Below are positions 1 through 5,837 of a stretch of DNA of 10,988 nucleotides, in pieces (the stretch's first letter is position 1; each line of letters opens with the position of its first letter). The notes under the pieces are model-generated. The model ran no database searches. It was not told the origin of the DNA and worked only from the letters and a program-made list of their open reading frames with translations. A program made the position numbers and the translations under genes. The stretch spans positions 2,875-13,862 of the forward strand of contig DFYN01000076.1 in NCBI GenBank assembly GCA_002383615.1. The letters are read 5' to 3'. The DNA comes from Anaerolineaceae bacterium UBA4081 (lineage in GTDB: Bacteria > Chloroflexota > Anaerolineae > Anaerolineales > Anaerolineaceae).

Positions 1-314
1 CCCAGGGGGGTGCCAGCCCCCGTGAAGGTGGGAGAATTGGGGAAGAAGGATTTCGAACCGAGTAAATGATAATACTCGCGTGCCAGCGCCATGACGTCTG
101 TGTTCCAGGTCTCTTCTACTGCTGCAACATGGTATGCGACCCGCCAAAACATTTCCTCCACAGTCTCGCTCAGTTGACCATCTGGACCTCGGCGGACATA
201 GCGGCGGGTGAGGACTTGGCGGGCGTTTTCAGTTAGAACAATTGCTGGTAAATCGGGTGGAATAGGCGGAGTCGTTAAAATGCCAGCGAGTGGGAGGTGG
301 TTTTGAACGGTCAT
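1..314 (-). CDS. nrdJ: Class II (B12-dependent) ribonucleotide reductase, N-terminal part
   Basis: The frame starts with ATG at 314 and stays open to the window edge, giving 104 complete codons. The 3' part, including the catalytic barrel, is outside. The product would reduce ribonucleotides to deoxyribonucleotides using adenosylcobalamin. The visible piece carries the family's entry motifs: LTENARQVLTRRY (residues 28-39), then ETVEEMFWRVA (50-60), and NSPTFTGAGTPL (93-104), the NSPT..GAG segment typical of NrdJ and related class I large subunits. The context of a single large-subunit-like gene next to nrdR favours class II, but NrdA cannot be excluded from the N-terminus alone. There is no room for an N-terminal ATP-cone before the core begins. 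The start lies 5 nt after the nrdR stop, with AAGGA inside the nrdR 3' end as ribosome binding site, so the two genes are almost certainly cotranscribed. Confidence 0.88.
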   Translation of the reverse strand, partial: MTVQNHLPLAGILTTPPIPPDLPAIVLTENARQVLTRRYVRRGPDGQLSETVEEMFWRVAYHVAAVEETWNTDVMALAREYYHLLGSKSFFPNSPTFTGAGTPL

Positions 315-319
315 TACGG

Positions 320-775
320 TTATTCCTTGCCTTCCAGTAAATGGTCTATCTCGTTGCGAATGGATTTTAAATCATTGAGATGGAGGTACACGATGGCATA
401 GCGGATGTAAGCAATCAGGTCAAGCTGCTTGAGACCGGCAATTACCATATCTCCCACAATCCTGGAGTTCACTTCTTCACGACCAAGTTTTTGAAGAGAA
501 GTTTCAATTTCACCGACAAGTTGCTCAATTGCAGCCGCAGACACGGGGCGCTTGGCGCAGGCGATACGAATGCCCCTGGCTAGCTTCTCGCGGTCAAATT
601 CTTCGCGTGCACCATCCCGCTTAACCAGCAGGGGAGTTGCCAGGATCGGGCGTTCATAGGTTGAAAAGCGTTGGTGGCAAGATTCACATTCGCGGCGCCG
701 TCGAATACCACCGCGATTATCGTGGGTGGTATCCAGGACTTTGGAGTCAGCATGCTGGCAATAAGGGCAGCGCAT
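320..775 (-). CDS. nrdR: NrdR, ATP-cone transcriptional repressor of ribonucleotide reductase genes
   Basis: This 151-residue protein has the usual NrdR length and layout. A zinc ribbon is formed by C3-P-Y-C6 and C30-x-x-C33, followed by the RFSTYER block at residues 36-42. An ATP-cone domain covers about 47-137 and ends with LDLIAYIRYAIVYLHL, the NrdR form of the LD.VAYVRFASVY motif. The family senses ATP and dATP and represses nrd genes when dATP is high. The ATG at 775 has AGGAG 8 nt upstream. It is the first gene after the promoter and NrdR-box-like sites at 824-903, so autoregulation is likely. It is followed 5 nt later by nrdJ, its expected target. Identification is secure from the motifs. 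Confidence 0.97.
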   Translation of the reverse strand: MRCPYCQHADSKVLDTTHDNRGGIRRRRECESCHQRFSTYERPILATPLLVKRDGAREEFDREKLARGIRIACAKRPVSAAAIEQLVGEIETSLQKLGREEVNSRIVGDMVIAGLKQLDLIAYIRYAIVYLHLNDLKSIRNEIDHLLEGKE

Positions 776-783
776 CGTGGTTT

Positions 784-788
784 CTCCT
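784..788 (-). promoter_or_regulatory. Ribosome binding site of nrdR
   Basis: AGGAG on the minus strand lies 8 nt before the nrdR ATG at 775. It supports that ATG as the start. Confidence 0.75.
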
Positions 789-823
789 ACTTATCAAACC
801 TGCCTGTTTCAAGAAAGACATCC

Positions 824-839
824 CCCCCATATATAGGGG
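824..839 (-). promoter_or_regulatory. NrdR-box-like operator 1
   Basis: The 16 bp read CCCCCATATATAGGGG on the plus strand. They fit the published bacterial NrdR box (about aCaCwAtATaTwGtgt) at the conserved C, C, ATATATA, G and G positions. The dyad is centred at 831.5 and extends to 20 bp (822-841) with one mismatched pair (828/835). The flanking C and G runs are richer than the general consensus, perhaps a lineage variant. The site lies in the untranslated leader of nrdR, roughly +30 to +45 from the inferred start of transcription. Binding is inferred from sequence and position. Confidence 0.75.
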
Positions 840-854
840 GGTGAGATTGGGCTG

Positions 855-870
855 GTAGTATATGTATGGA
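855..870 (-). promoter_or_regulatory. NrdR-box-like operator 2 (degenerate)
   Basis: This AT-core site is centred at 862.5, exactly 31 bp from the centre of operator 1, close to three helical turns. NrdR boxes usually occur as such tandem pairs. The core reads TATATGTA and only about 9 of 16 positions fit the consensus, so on its own it would not be called. It overlaps the inferred transcription start near 868, where repressor binding would block initiation. Confidence 0.5.
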
Positions 871-888
871 TATGATTGTAGCATATCC
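868..888. repeat. Inverted repeat flanking the nrdR -10 hexamer
   Basis: GGATATG (868-874) and CATATCC (882-888) are perfect inverted copies separated by 7 bp. The spacer contains the complete -10 hexamer (875-880). The symmetry could be a second operator at the promoter or a promoter-melting feature. No known regulator is assigned. Confidence 0.55.
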
Positions 889-903
889 GTTCTGTAATCA
901 CAA
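875..903 (-). promoter_or_regulatory. Sigma-70-type promoter of nrdR-nrdJ, extended -10
   Basis: On the minus strand, TTGTGA (898-903) is followed by a 17-bp spacer and TACAAT (875-880). The bases TGC directly before the hexamer form an extended -10 element. Transcription would start near 868, leaving a leader of about 90 nt before the nrdR ATG. Match to consensus is 4 of 6 at -35 and 5 of 6 at -10. An AT-rich stretch upstream (about 925-935) could help as an UP element, which is speculative. Confidence 0.7.
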
Positions 904-980
904 TACCCTTTTGGGTGAGAATCCTTAATATAATTGCAGGCGTTGCTAATTTGGTCTTACGGCATCTGCCTTTAGGAGAA

Positions 981-1000
981 TACAAATAGCGCTATTTGTA
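981..1000. repeat. Perfect 20-bp palindrome, possible operator
   Basis: TACAAATAGC is followed directly by its exact reverse complement GCTATTTGTA, with no spacer. No T-run follows the dyad on either strand, and a hairpin with no loop is unfavourable, so a site for a dimeric DNA-binding protein is more likely than a terminator. It lies about 80 bp upstream of the nrdR -35 box. The regulator is unknown. Confidence 0.6.
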
Positions 1001-1050
1001 GGAATAAATTGCCAAATATAAATAGTCCCCCTGCATTTACGGTCTGTGAT

Positions 1051-1074
1051 TTCTCATGGTGGACAGAATGAGAA
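1051..1074. repeat. Short inverted repeat
   Basis: TTCTCAT (1051-1057) pairs with ATGAGAA (1068-1074) across a 10-nt loop. It lies downstream of the ftsZ terminator. There is no T-tract, so its role is unclear. Confidence 0.4.
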
Positions 1075-1103
1075 TTCTTAAATAACTCTGATGATATCCG
1101 TCC

Positions 1104-1147
1104 AAATAAACAAATCAACAGAGCCGAACCAGTCAGCTCTGTTGATT
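1104..1147 (-). terminator. Rho-independent terminator of the dcw cluster
   Basis: On the minus strand a perfect 12-bp stem is formed by 1136-1147 and 1113-1124 with an 11-nt loop. It is followed by TGTTTATTT, a T-rich tail. It lies about 97 nt after the ftsZ stop and separates the dcw transcript from nrdR. Confidence 0.8.
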
Positions 1148-1152
1148 CACCA

Positions 1153-1199
1153 GCTGAAACCAGACCCGGGGCGGAGGACCCGAGCCTGGCTGTTTCAGC
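1153..1199 (-). other. Large imperfect hairpin between ftsZ and its terminator
   Basis: GCTGAAAC (1153-1160) and GTTTCAGC (1192-1199) form a perfect 8-bp outer stem. Inner GC-rich pairings (CAG/CTG and CCCG/CGGG) continue it with bulges. It has no T-tail of its own, and lies just upstream of the terminator hairpin. It may protect the ftsZ mRNA 3' end, or may be an extragenic repeat; the window alone cannot decide. Confidence 0.5.
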
Positions 1200-1243
1200 C
1201 GGGTTGTTCATCATGCGCTATCAGATCTTAACCTACTGTCTAC

Positions 1244-2383
1244 CTATTTTTGCGTACGATTACGCAAGAACGTCGGAATATCAAGATTTCCGGTGTCAAC
1301 GGTAATGGGGTCATAAATCGAGGTACCCGCAGTCGGTGTTCGTGGTTGGTCAATAGGCTCTTGCCCGCGCGGTCGTTGAATATTGCGAGTTGCATCCACT
1401 TTCGGTGTTTCCATGGATACACGTACGCCAGAGTTCTCAAAACCGGTGGCAATTACAGTGATGCGGATTTCATCGCCCATGGACTGGTCAATGACAGCGC
1501 CAAAGATGAGGTTAACATCAGGATGAGCCGTTTCCTTGATGATATCGGCTGCCTGGTCAACTTCGTACAAGGTCATTCCCGGTCCACCTGTGATATTAAA
1601 CAGGATGCCACGCGCTCCGCTGATCGTAATATCCAGCAATTGACTGGCAATTGCCTGTTGAGCGGCAATCCTGGCTCGGTCTTCACCTGAAGCGCGACCA
1701 ACCGCCATGAGGGCTGCACCACCTTCAGACATGATAGTGCGCACATCGGCAAAGTCTACGTTAATCAAACCGGGGATGGTGATCAGTTCGCTGATACCCT
1801 GGATGCCCTGGCGCAATACATCATCTGCTGTGCGGAAGGCTTCCTGTAATCCGGCGCGTTTGTCCACAATCTGCAACAAGCGCTCGTTCGGGATCACAAT
1901 CAGGGTGTCTGCGTGCTTCTTGAATTCCTCAATACCCTGTTCAGCCGAAGTTGCGCGCTTGGGTCCCTCGAACTTGAAGGGGCGGGTGACCACGCCGATG
2001 GTCAGGGCTTTTAATTCCTTTGCAATCTGGGCAATGACAGGTGCAGCGCCTGTTCCAGTGCCGCCGCCCATACCAGCCGTGACGAAGACCATGTCAGCAC
2101 CTTTCAGCACTTCATACAGTTCTTCAGCTGACTCTTCTGCTGCCTGGCGTCCGATTTCCGGTTTGCTACCCGCGCCTAATCCGCGTGTGGCTTTGTCGCC
2201 AATGCGGACTTTCTTGGGAGCTTTGGAGTGGGAAAGACATTGGGCATCTGTGTTTACTGCAATAAATTCGATGCCAGCCATGCCTTCGTCAATCATGCGG
2301 TCAACAGCATTGCTGCCGCCGCCGCCCACACCGATTACTTTGATGCGGGCAAATGCTTCTGGTTGTGATGCGCTGTATTCCAT
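1244..2383 (-). CDS. ftsZ: Cell division GTPase FtsZ
   Basis: This tubulin homologue polymerises at midcell into the Z ring, using GTP. The 379 residues match the family's usual length. GGGGSN at 20-25 and the tubulin signature GGGTGTGAAP at 106-115 bind nucleotide. The T7 loop NVDFADV (208-214) carries the acidic residues (D210, D213) that complete the GTPase site of the next subunit. A variable linker of about 50 residues leads to the C-terminal peptide DIPTFLRNR (368-376), which binds FtsA and other tethers. The ATG at 2383 has GGAGG 6 nt upstream, the clearest ribosome binding site near the end of the cluster. It is the last gene of the cluster and has a 78-nt gap to ftsA, longer than other junctions. 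Nothing in it appears unusual. Confidence 0.99.
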   Translation of the reverse strand: MEYSASQPEAFARIKVIGVGGGGSNAVDRMIDEGMAGIEFIAVNTDAQCLSHSKAPKKVRIGDKATRGLGAGSKPEIGRQAAEESAEELYEVLKGADMVFVTAGMGGGTGTGAAPVIAQIAKELKALTIGVVTRPFKFEGPKRATSAEQGIEEFKKHADTLIVIPNERLLQIVDKRAGLQEAFRTADDVLRQGIQGISELITIPGLINVDFADVRTIMSEGGAALMAVGRASGEDRARIAAQQAIASQLLDITISGARGILFNITGGPGMTLYEVDQAADIIKETAHPDVNLIFGAVIDQSMGDEIRITVIATGFENSGVRVSMETPKVDATRNIQRPRGQEPIDQPRTPTAGTSIYDPITVDTGNLDIPTFLRNRTQK

Positions 2384-2389
2384 TTTGAT

Positions 2390-2394
2390 CCTCC
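2390..2394 (-). promoter_or_regulatory. Ribosome binding site of ftsZ
   Basis: GGAGG on the minus strand is 6 nt before the ftsZ ATG. I see no convincing internal promoter in the 78-nt ftsA-ftsZ gap. Confidence 0.8.
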
Positions 2395-2461
2395 GCTTTC
2401 TAGTCTTGAGTGATACGATGTTGATAACAGTATCGGGAAAGTCCAGCCGTATCCCGTTTAC

Positions 2462-3691
2462 TTACGGCAATAAACGACGTAGCCAATCTTTAACGTCATC
2501 CCAATTAATCCCCTTTCCCCCTGGTCCAGACGGTTTCCTGGACCCGATAGGTGTATTCATCAACATTGCCCATTGCAGCAGTCCAACGCTGGTGGCATAT
2601 GCTGGTGATTGAATTTGATCGACAAGCCCGATCAGGTTTTCAGGTTTTGCGATGCGAACCGGAAGCCCCAATACTCGGCTTGCTACTGGACGGATGCCCG
2701 CCAATTGGCTGGCGCCTCCAGTTAATACCATTCCAGCAGGAAGCAATCCGTCATAACCTGACCGTTTGATTTCCTGCAGAACATACTCAAATATTTCTTC
2801 AACCCGTGCCTCAATAATATGAGCCAGGTCTTTCCGTAATACCTGCACCGGGCGGTCTTCGCCAAAAGCCTTTACAGTGAGGACTTCGTCTTCACCAATC
2901 TCAGACTCTTGCGCAAATCCATATTGTTTCTTGATGACTTCTGCTTGTTCGTAAGGCAGGCGTAAGCCGTGCGCGACATCATTTGTGACGTGGTTGCCGC
3001 CTAATGCGATGACCATCGTGTGCCAGATGTCACCGTCAATGTAAATTGCCAGGTCGGTTGTGCCGCCGCCGATATCGCACACAACCACACCCATTTGCCG
3101 CTCAGTTTCCGAGAGCACAACTTCAGCAGAGGCGAGCGGATTGAGGACGAAGCTTGCGACATTGACGTTGCATGCCTGGACGCACTGTCTGAGGTTCTCA
3201 ACCGTAGCCGCAGCCGCTGTGATGATGTGGGCTTCCACTTCCAGGCGATATCCGTGCAGCCCGATGGGTGTGTGGATGCCTTCCTGCCCATCCACGGTGA
3301 ATCCGCGTCCAATGACGTGGATAATCTCGCGATTATGGGGGATGGCGACAGCCTGCGCTGCTTCCAGTGCACGTTCGACGTCGCTTTCATCTACAATGCC
3401 GCCTGAAATTCCAACGACACCCTTACTATTGACAGAAGACACATGTGAGCCAGCCAGGGAAACCAGCGCACCGGTGATTTCCAAACCGGAAGTACGTTGC
3501 GCTTTTTCAATGGAGCGTCCGATGGATTGTGTGGCAGCATTGATATCAACCACAGTCCCCTTCTTGATGCCTTGAGACGGCTCAATGCCAACGCCAAGGA
3601 CGCGGAAACCTTGCTCATCCTCGACGCGGGCAACCAGGGTGCATACCTTGGTTGTGCCGATATCTATTCCAACGACGATTTGTTCATCCAT
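2462..3691 (-). CDS. ftsA: Cell division protein FtsA, membrane tether of the Z ring
   Basis: FtsA is an actin-like ATPase that anchors FtsZ to the membrane and helps recruit later division proteins. The phosphate-1 loop is GIDIGTTK (8-15). The 1C domain typical of FtsA in place of actin 1B follows (about 84-165). The phosphate-2 motif is CDIGGGTTDLA (205-215), and the adenosine motif is VLTGGASQLAG (322-332). The last residues, from about 394 (GINWDDVKDWLRRLLP), form the amphipathic membrane-targeting helix, after a glycine/proline-rich linker. Length is 409 residues, normal for the family. The start is 6 nt after the ftsQ stop, with only a weak AGG before it, so coupling to ftsQ translation is likely. 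The presence of an intact targeting helix indicates a working tether. Confidence 0.98.
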   Translation of the reverse strand: MDEQIVVGIDIGTTKVCTLVARVEDEQGFRVLGVGIEPSQGIKKGTVVDINAATQSIGRSIEKAQRTSGLEITGALVSLAGSHVSSVNSKGVVGISGGIVDESDVERALEAAQAVAIPHNREIIHVIGRGFTVDGQEGIHTPIGLHGYRLEVEAHIITAAAATVENLRQCVQACNVNVASFVLNPLASAEVVLSETERQMGVVVCDIGGGTTDLAIYIDGDIWHTMVIALGGNHVTNDVAHGLRLPYEQAEVIKKQYGFAQESEIGEDEVLTVKAFGEDRPVQVLRKDLAHIIEARVEEIFEYVLQEIKRSGYDGLLPAGMVLTGGASQLAGIRPVASRVLGLPVRIAKPENLIGLVDQIQSPAYATSVGLLQWAMLMNTPIGSRKPSGPGGKGINWDDVKDWLRRLLP

Positions 3692-3697
3692 GGCAGC

Positions 3698-4717
3698 CTA
3701 CTCTCTGTAATACGGCGAGTGTTCGTGTTCTACACTCAAAATAGACACGTTCTTGCCGCGATTTTCTAACTCATCCAAAATGGTGTGGGCTTCCGCCATT
3801 TTCAAATCAATGTTATCCAGTTTAAAGCCCACAAAAATGGTTCGTCCTTTGGTGTCGGTCCACCCAAACCCATGATCCTGGGTGTAAGTTAAAGAGGCAC
3901 CTGCAGGTACTTTTTCGCTAAACCTGACGATTTTCACGAACAATGCCTGGTCAATCCGGCTGAGTGAATTCTGCAGTTTGGCAGCATTATCAACAGACTC
4001 TGCTGATTTGTCAGCCTTCGTAACGCCGGTTTCTTCCAAGGTTGGAACGTTGCTGTCCGAGTGAATCGTCAGCAAGGCATCCATTTCACCCCGTGCTGGC
4101 ATGACCACGCCTTCGCCGTCCAACCAAAAGACCTTGCCGTTCGTTTCCCAGGCAAGCACCGGTTTGCGTTCACGGACAGCAATATTAATTTCAGCGGGCA
4201 GCCCAAATGATATCCTTACGTCTGTAAATTCAGGAAACTTGACGGATAACTCAGAAGCTATTGCCTCCGGGTCAACCGTGAAGATGGACTTATTTTCAAG
4301 GTTTAAGGCAGCCACAACATCTGCTTTGTTGATGCGTTTATTGCCAGCCAGACCCAATCCCTTCACCTGGAAGGTGGGTGATGCCAGTAGCAGGATGAGT
4401 ATGGTGGTCATCCCTGCGAATAGGATGCCAGACACAAGGCGGTAGCCCACTTTGATTACCGGCAGGGCAGGCATTCGTAATTCAGTATGCTCACCGACTT
4501 TGTAGTAGGTTTGCCGGCGTGCGCTTGCCTTGGGCTGGGTGCGAGGTGCAGCTGTGAGTACCCCGCTGCTACTGCGCATTACAATCTGGGGACGTGCCAT
4601 AGAAGTGGAGGCAGTCACCTGGCGGGCAACCAGTTTGCTGCGAGGTGCGGACTTCTGGTTGCGGCGCTCTCGTGCTGCGTCCGCCGGTGAAATGTTCCGC
4701 GTTTGGTTAAGTTTCAT
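3698..4717 (-). CDS. ftsQ: Cell division protein FtsQ/DivIB, POTRA domain
   Basis: FtsQ is a single-pass bitopic protein that links early cytoplasmic and late outer-face division proteins. I choose ATG at 4717, giving 339 residues, because it overlaps the ddl stop as ATGA and has a G-run 5 nt upstream. A longer frame starting with TTG at 4735 has no such support. Residues 1-90 form a long, basic, Ser/Ala/Pro-rich cytoplasmic tail. A transmembrane helix spans about 92-112. The POTRA domain follows at about 114-182, with FQVKGLGLAGNKRI at its start and INIAVRERKP at its end. The beta domain fills the rest. The FtsQ assignment rests on architecture and position between ddl and ftsA, since sequence conservation in this family is low. 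Confidence 0.93.
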   Translation of the reverse strand: MKLNQTRNISPADAARERRNQKSAPRSKLVARQVTASTSMARPQIVMRSSSGVLTAAPRTQPKASARRQTYYKVGEHTELRMPALPVIKVGYRLVSGILFAGMTTILILLLASPTFQVKGLGLAGNKRINKADVVAALNLENKSIFTVDPEAIASELSVKFPEFTDVRISFGLPAEINIAVRERKPVLAWETNGKVFWLDGEGVVMPARGEMDALLTIHSDSNVPTLEETGVTKADKSAESVDNAAKLQNSLSRIDQALFVKIVRFSEKVPAGASLTYTQDHGFGWTDTKGRTIFVGFKLDNIDLKMAEAHTILDELENRGKNVSILSVEHEHSPYYRE

Positions 4718-5832
4718 GCCTGCCCCCCATAACAATAATGTGTGCGCTCGTGGTCTGCTTTTCTTTCAACTGCCAGCGCTAACAGTTTTTCGACGAGTTC
4801 TGGATATGACACACCGGATGCTTCCCATAGCTTGGGGTACATGCTGATACGGGTGAATCCAGGCATCGTGTTGATTTCACTGATAAATATTTCTCCGCTG
4901 TCTTTATCCAGCAGGAAATCCACCCGAGCTAAACCAGCGCAATCAGCGGCTCGATAGGCTCTCATGGCGAATTCACGGATTTGGTCACTTTGAGCTTGTG
5001 TCAAAGGAGCTGGAATGAGAAGTCGCGAAGTCCCATCCAGGTATTTGGCGTTGTAAGAATAAAACTCATCTGTTGGGATAATCTCGCCGGGCAAGGAAGC
5101 AGCGACCTCCTGGTTTCCCAGAACACTCACTTCAATCTCGCGGGCGTTTATTCCAACTTCAACAAGCACACGACGGTCATATTCAGCGGCAAGGGTCAAG
5201 GCTGCATTCAACTCAGCAGCATGATGAACTTTGCTGATGCCGACCGAAGAGCCTAAGTTGGCGGGTTTGACAAAGTAAGGATAACGTCCCAGTTGGTCTA
5301 TTTTCTCAACCGTCTGTGCCATATTGCTTTCAATCTCATTGCGAGTCAACAACCAGGAGGCTGCAACAGGAACGCCTGCCGTTCGCATCAAGTCTTTGAA
5401 GAGGGCTTTGTCCATTCCAACGGAAGATGCCAGCACGCCAGAACCGACATAAGCCACGTCTGCAAGCTCAAGTAAACCCTGTATGGTTCCATCTTCACCA
5501 AATGTGCCGTGTAAGGCAGGGAAGGCAATATCAAATGCGCCCATGACTTTGCATGTGCAATCTGGTGAGCCAGGCTGGCAGACTCGATACAACTTTCCGC
5601 CATCCGGAGCAGGAAGCATGCTCACAGGGGTCAATTCTGCCAGGTCTCCGGATTGGAAAGCCGCCAATGCATTCGGTCCTGAAAGCCACTGACCTTCATG
5701 TGTAATTCCAATTTGGATGACCGGATATGCCAACTTCTCCAAGACGGTTAACACGGACTGGGCGGACATGAGTGAGACCTCATGTTCGCCAGAGCGACCG
5801 CCAAAAAGGAGAGCAATCGTTGGTTTTGTCAT
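4714..5832 (-). CDS. ddl: D-alanine--D-alanine ligase
   Basis: This ATP-grasp enzyme makes the D-Ala-D-Ala dipeptide for the peptidoglycan stem. The 372 residues suit the longer Ddl class. The N-terminal block LFGGRSGEHEVS (9-20) and HGTFGEDGTIQG (108-119) bind D-alanine. FVKPANLGSSVGISK (187-201) contributes to the ATP site, and FISEINTMPGFT near the C-terminus carries the metal-binding Glu and Asn. FYSYNAKY (257-264) keeps the Tyr seen in dipeptide ligases, where depsipeptide (D-Ala-D-Lac) ligases differ, so ordinary D-Ala-D-Ala activity is expected. A loop at 85-94 holds three cysteines (C85, C92, C94). The ATG at 5832 comes 5 nt after the murB stop and lacks a Shine-Dalgarno sequence, so expression probably depends on coupling. 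The 3' end overlaps ftsQ by 4 nt. Confidence 0.98.
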   Translation of the reverse strand: MTKPTIALLFGGRSGEHEVSLMSAQSVLTVLEKLAYPVIQIGITHEGQWLSGPNALAAFQSGDLAELTPVSMLPAPDGGKLYRVCQPGSPDCTCKVMGAFDIAFPALHGTFGEDGTIQGLLELADVAYVGSGVLASSVGMDKALFKDLMRTAGVPVAASWLLTRNEIESNMAQTVEKIDQLGRYPYFVKPANLGSSVGISKVHHAAELNAALTLAAEYDRRVLVEVGINAREIEVSVLGNQEVAASLPGEIIPTDEFYSYNAKYLDGTSRLLIPAPLTQAQSDQIREFAMRAYRAADCAGLARVDFLLDKDSGEIFISEINTMPGFTRISMYPKLWEASGVSYPELVEKLLALAVERKADHERTHYCYGGQA

Positions 5833-5837
5833 TTTTT

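Larger units (their letters stand above)
776..1243. other. Gene-free ftsZ-nrdR intergenic region rich in dyad symmetry
   Basis: These 468 bp contain no supported coding sequence. Reading from the ftsZ side they hold two hairpins (1153-1199, 1113-1147), a 7-bp inverted repeat (1051-1074), a perfect 20-bp palindrome (981-1000), the nrdR promoter and its operator-like sites. The stretch of about 100 bp between 1001 and 1100 shows nothing else I can name. A minus-strand open frame of 80 codons at 972-1214 crosses the terminator and palindrome and is not accepted. Confidence 0.8.

Noticed and set aside
905..916. Small dyad ACCC-TTTT-GGGT next to the -35 box
   Set aside because: A four-base stem is too short to support a terminator or operator call.
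972..1214. 80-codon minus-strand open frame after ftsZ
   Set aside because: It runs through the terminator hairpin, another inverted repeat and the 20-bp palindrome, lacks a convincing ribosome binding site and has no recognisable motif.
2419..2427. DnaA-box-like nonamer TTATCAACA (minus strand) in the ftsA-ftsZ gap
   Set aside because: A single nonamer with one mismatch to TTATCCACA is expected often by chance, and no second copy lies nearby.
1707..2612. 301-codon plus-strand open frame opposite ftsZ and ftsA
   Set aside because: It is the antisense shadow of ftsZ and the 3' end of ftsA; the composition is Ser/Pro/Ala-rich with no motifs, and it crosses two genes with strong signatures.
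3001..3390. 129-codon minus-strand frame inside ftsA
   Set aside because: It overlaps the 1C domain and phosphate-2 region of ftsA in another frame and shows only biased Ser/Arg composition.
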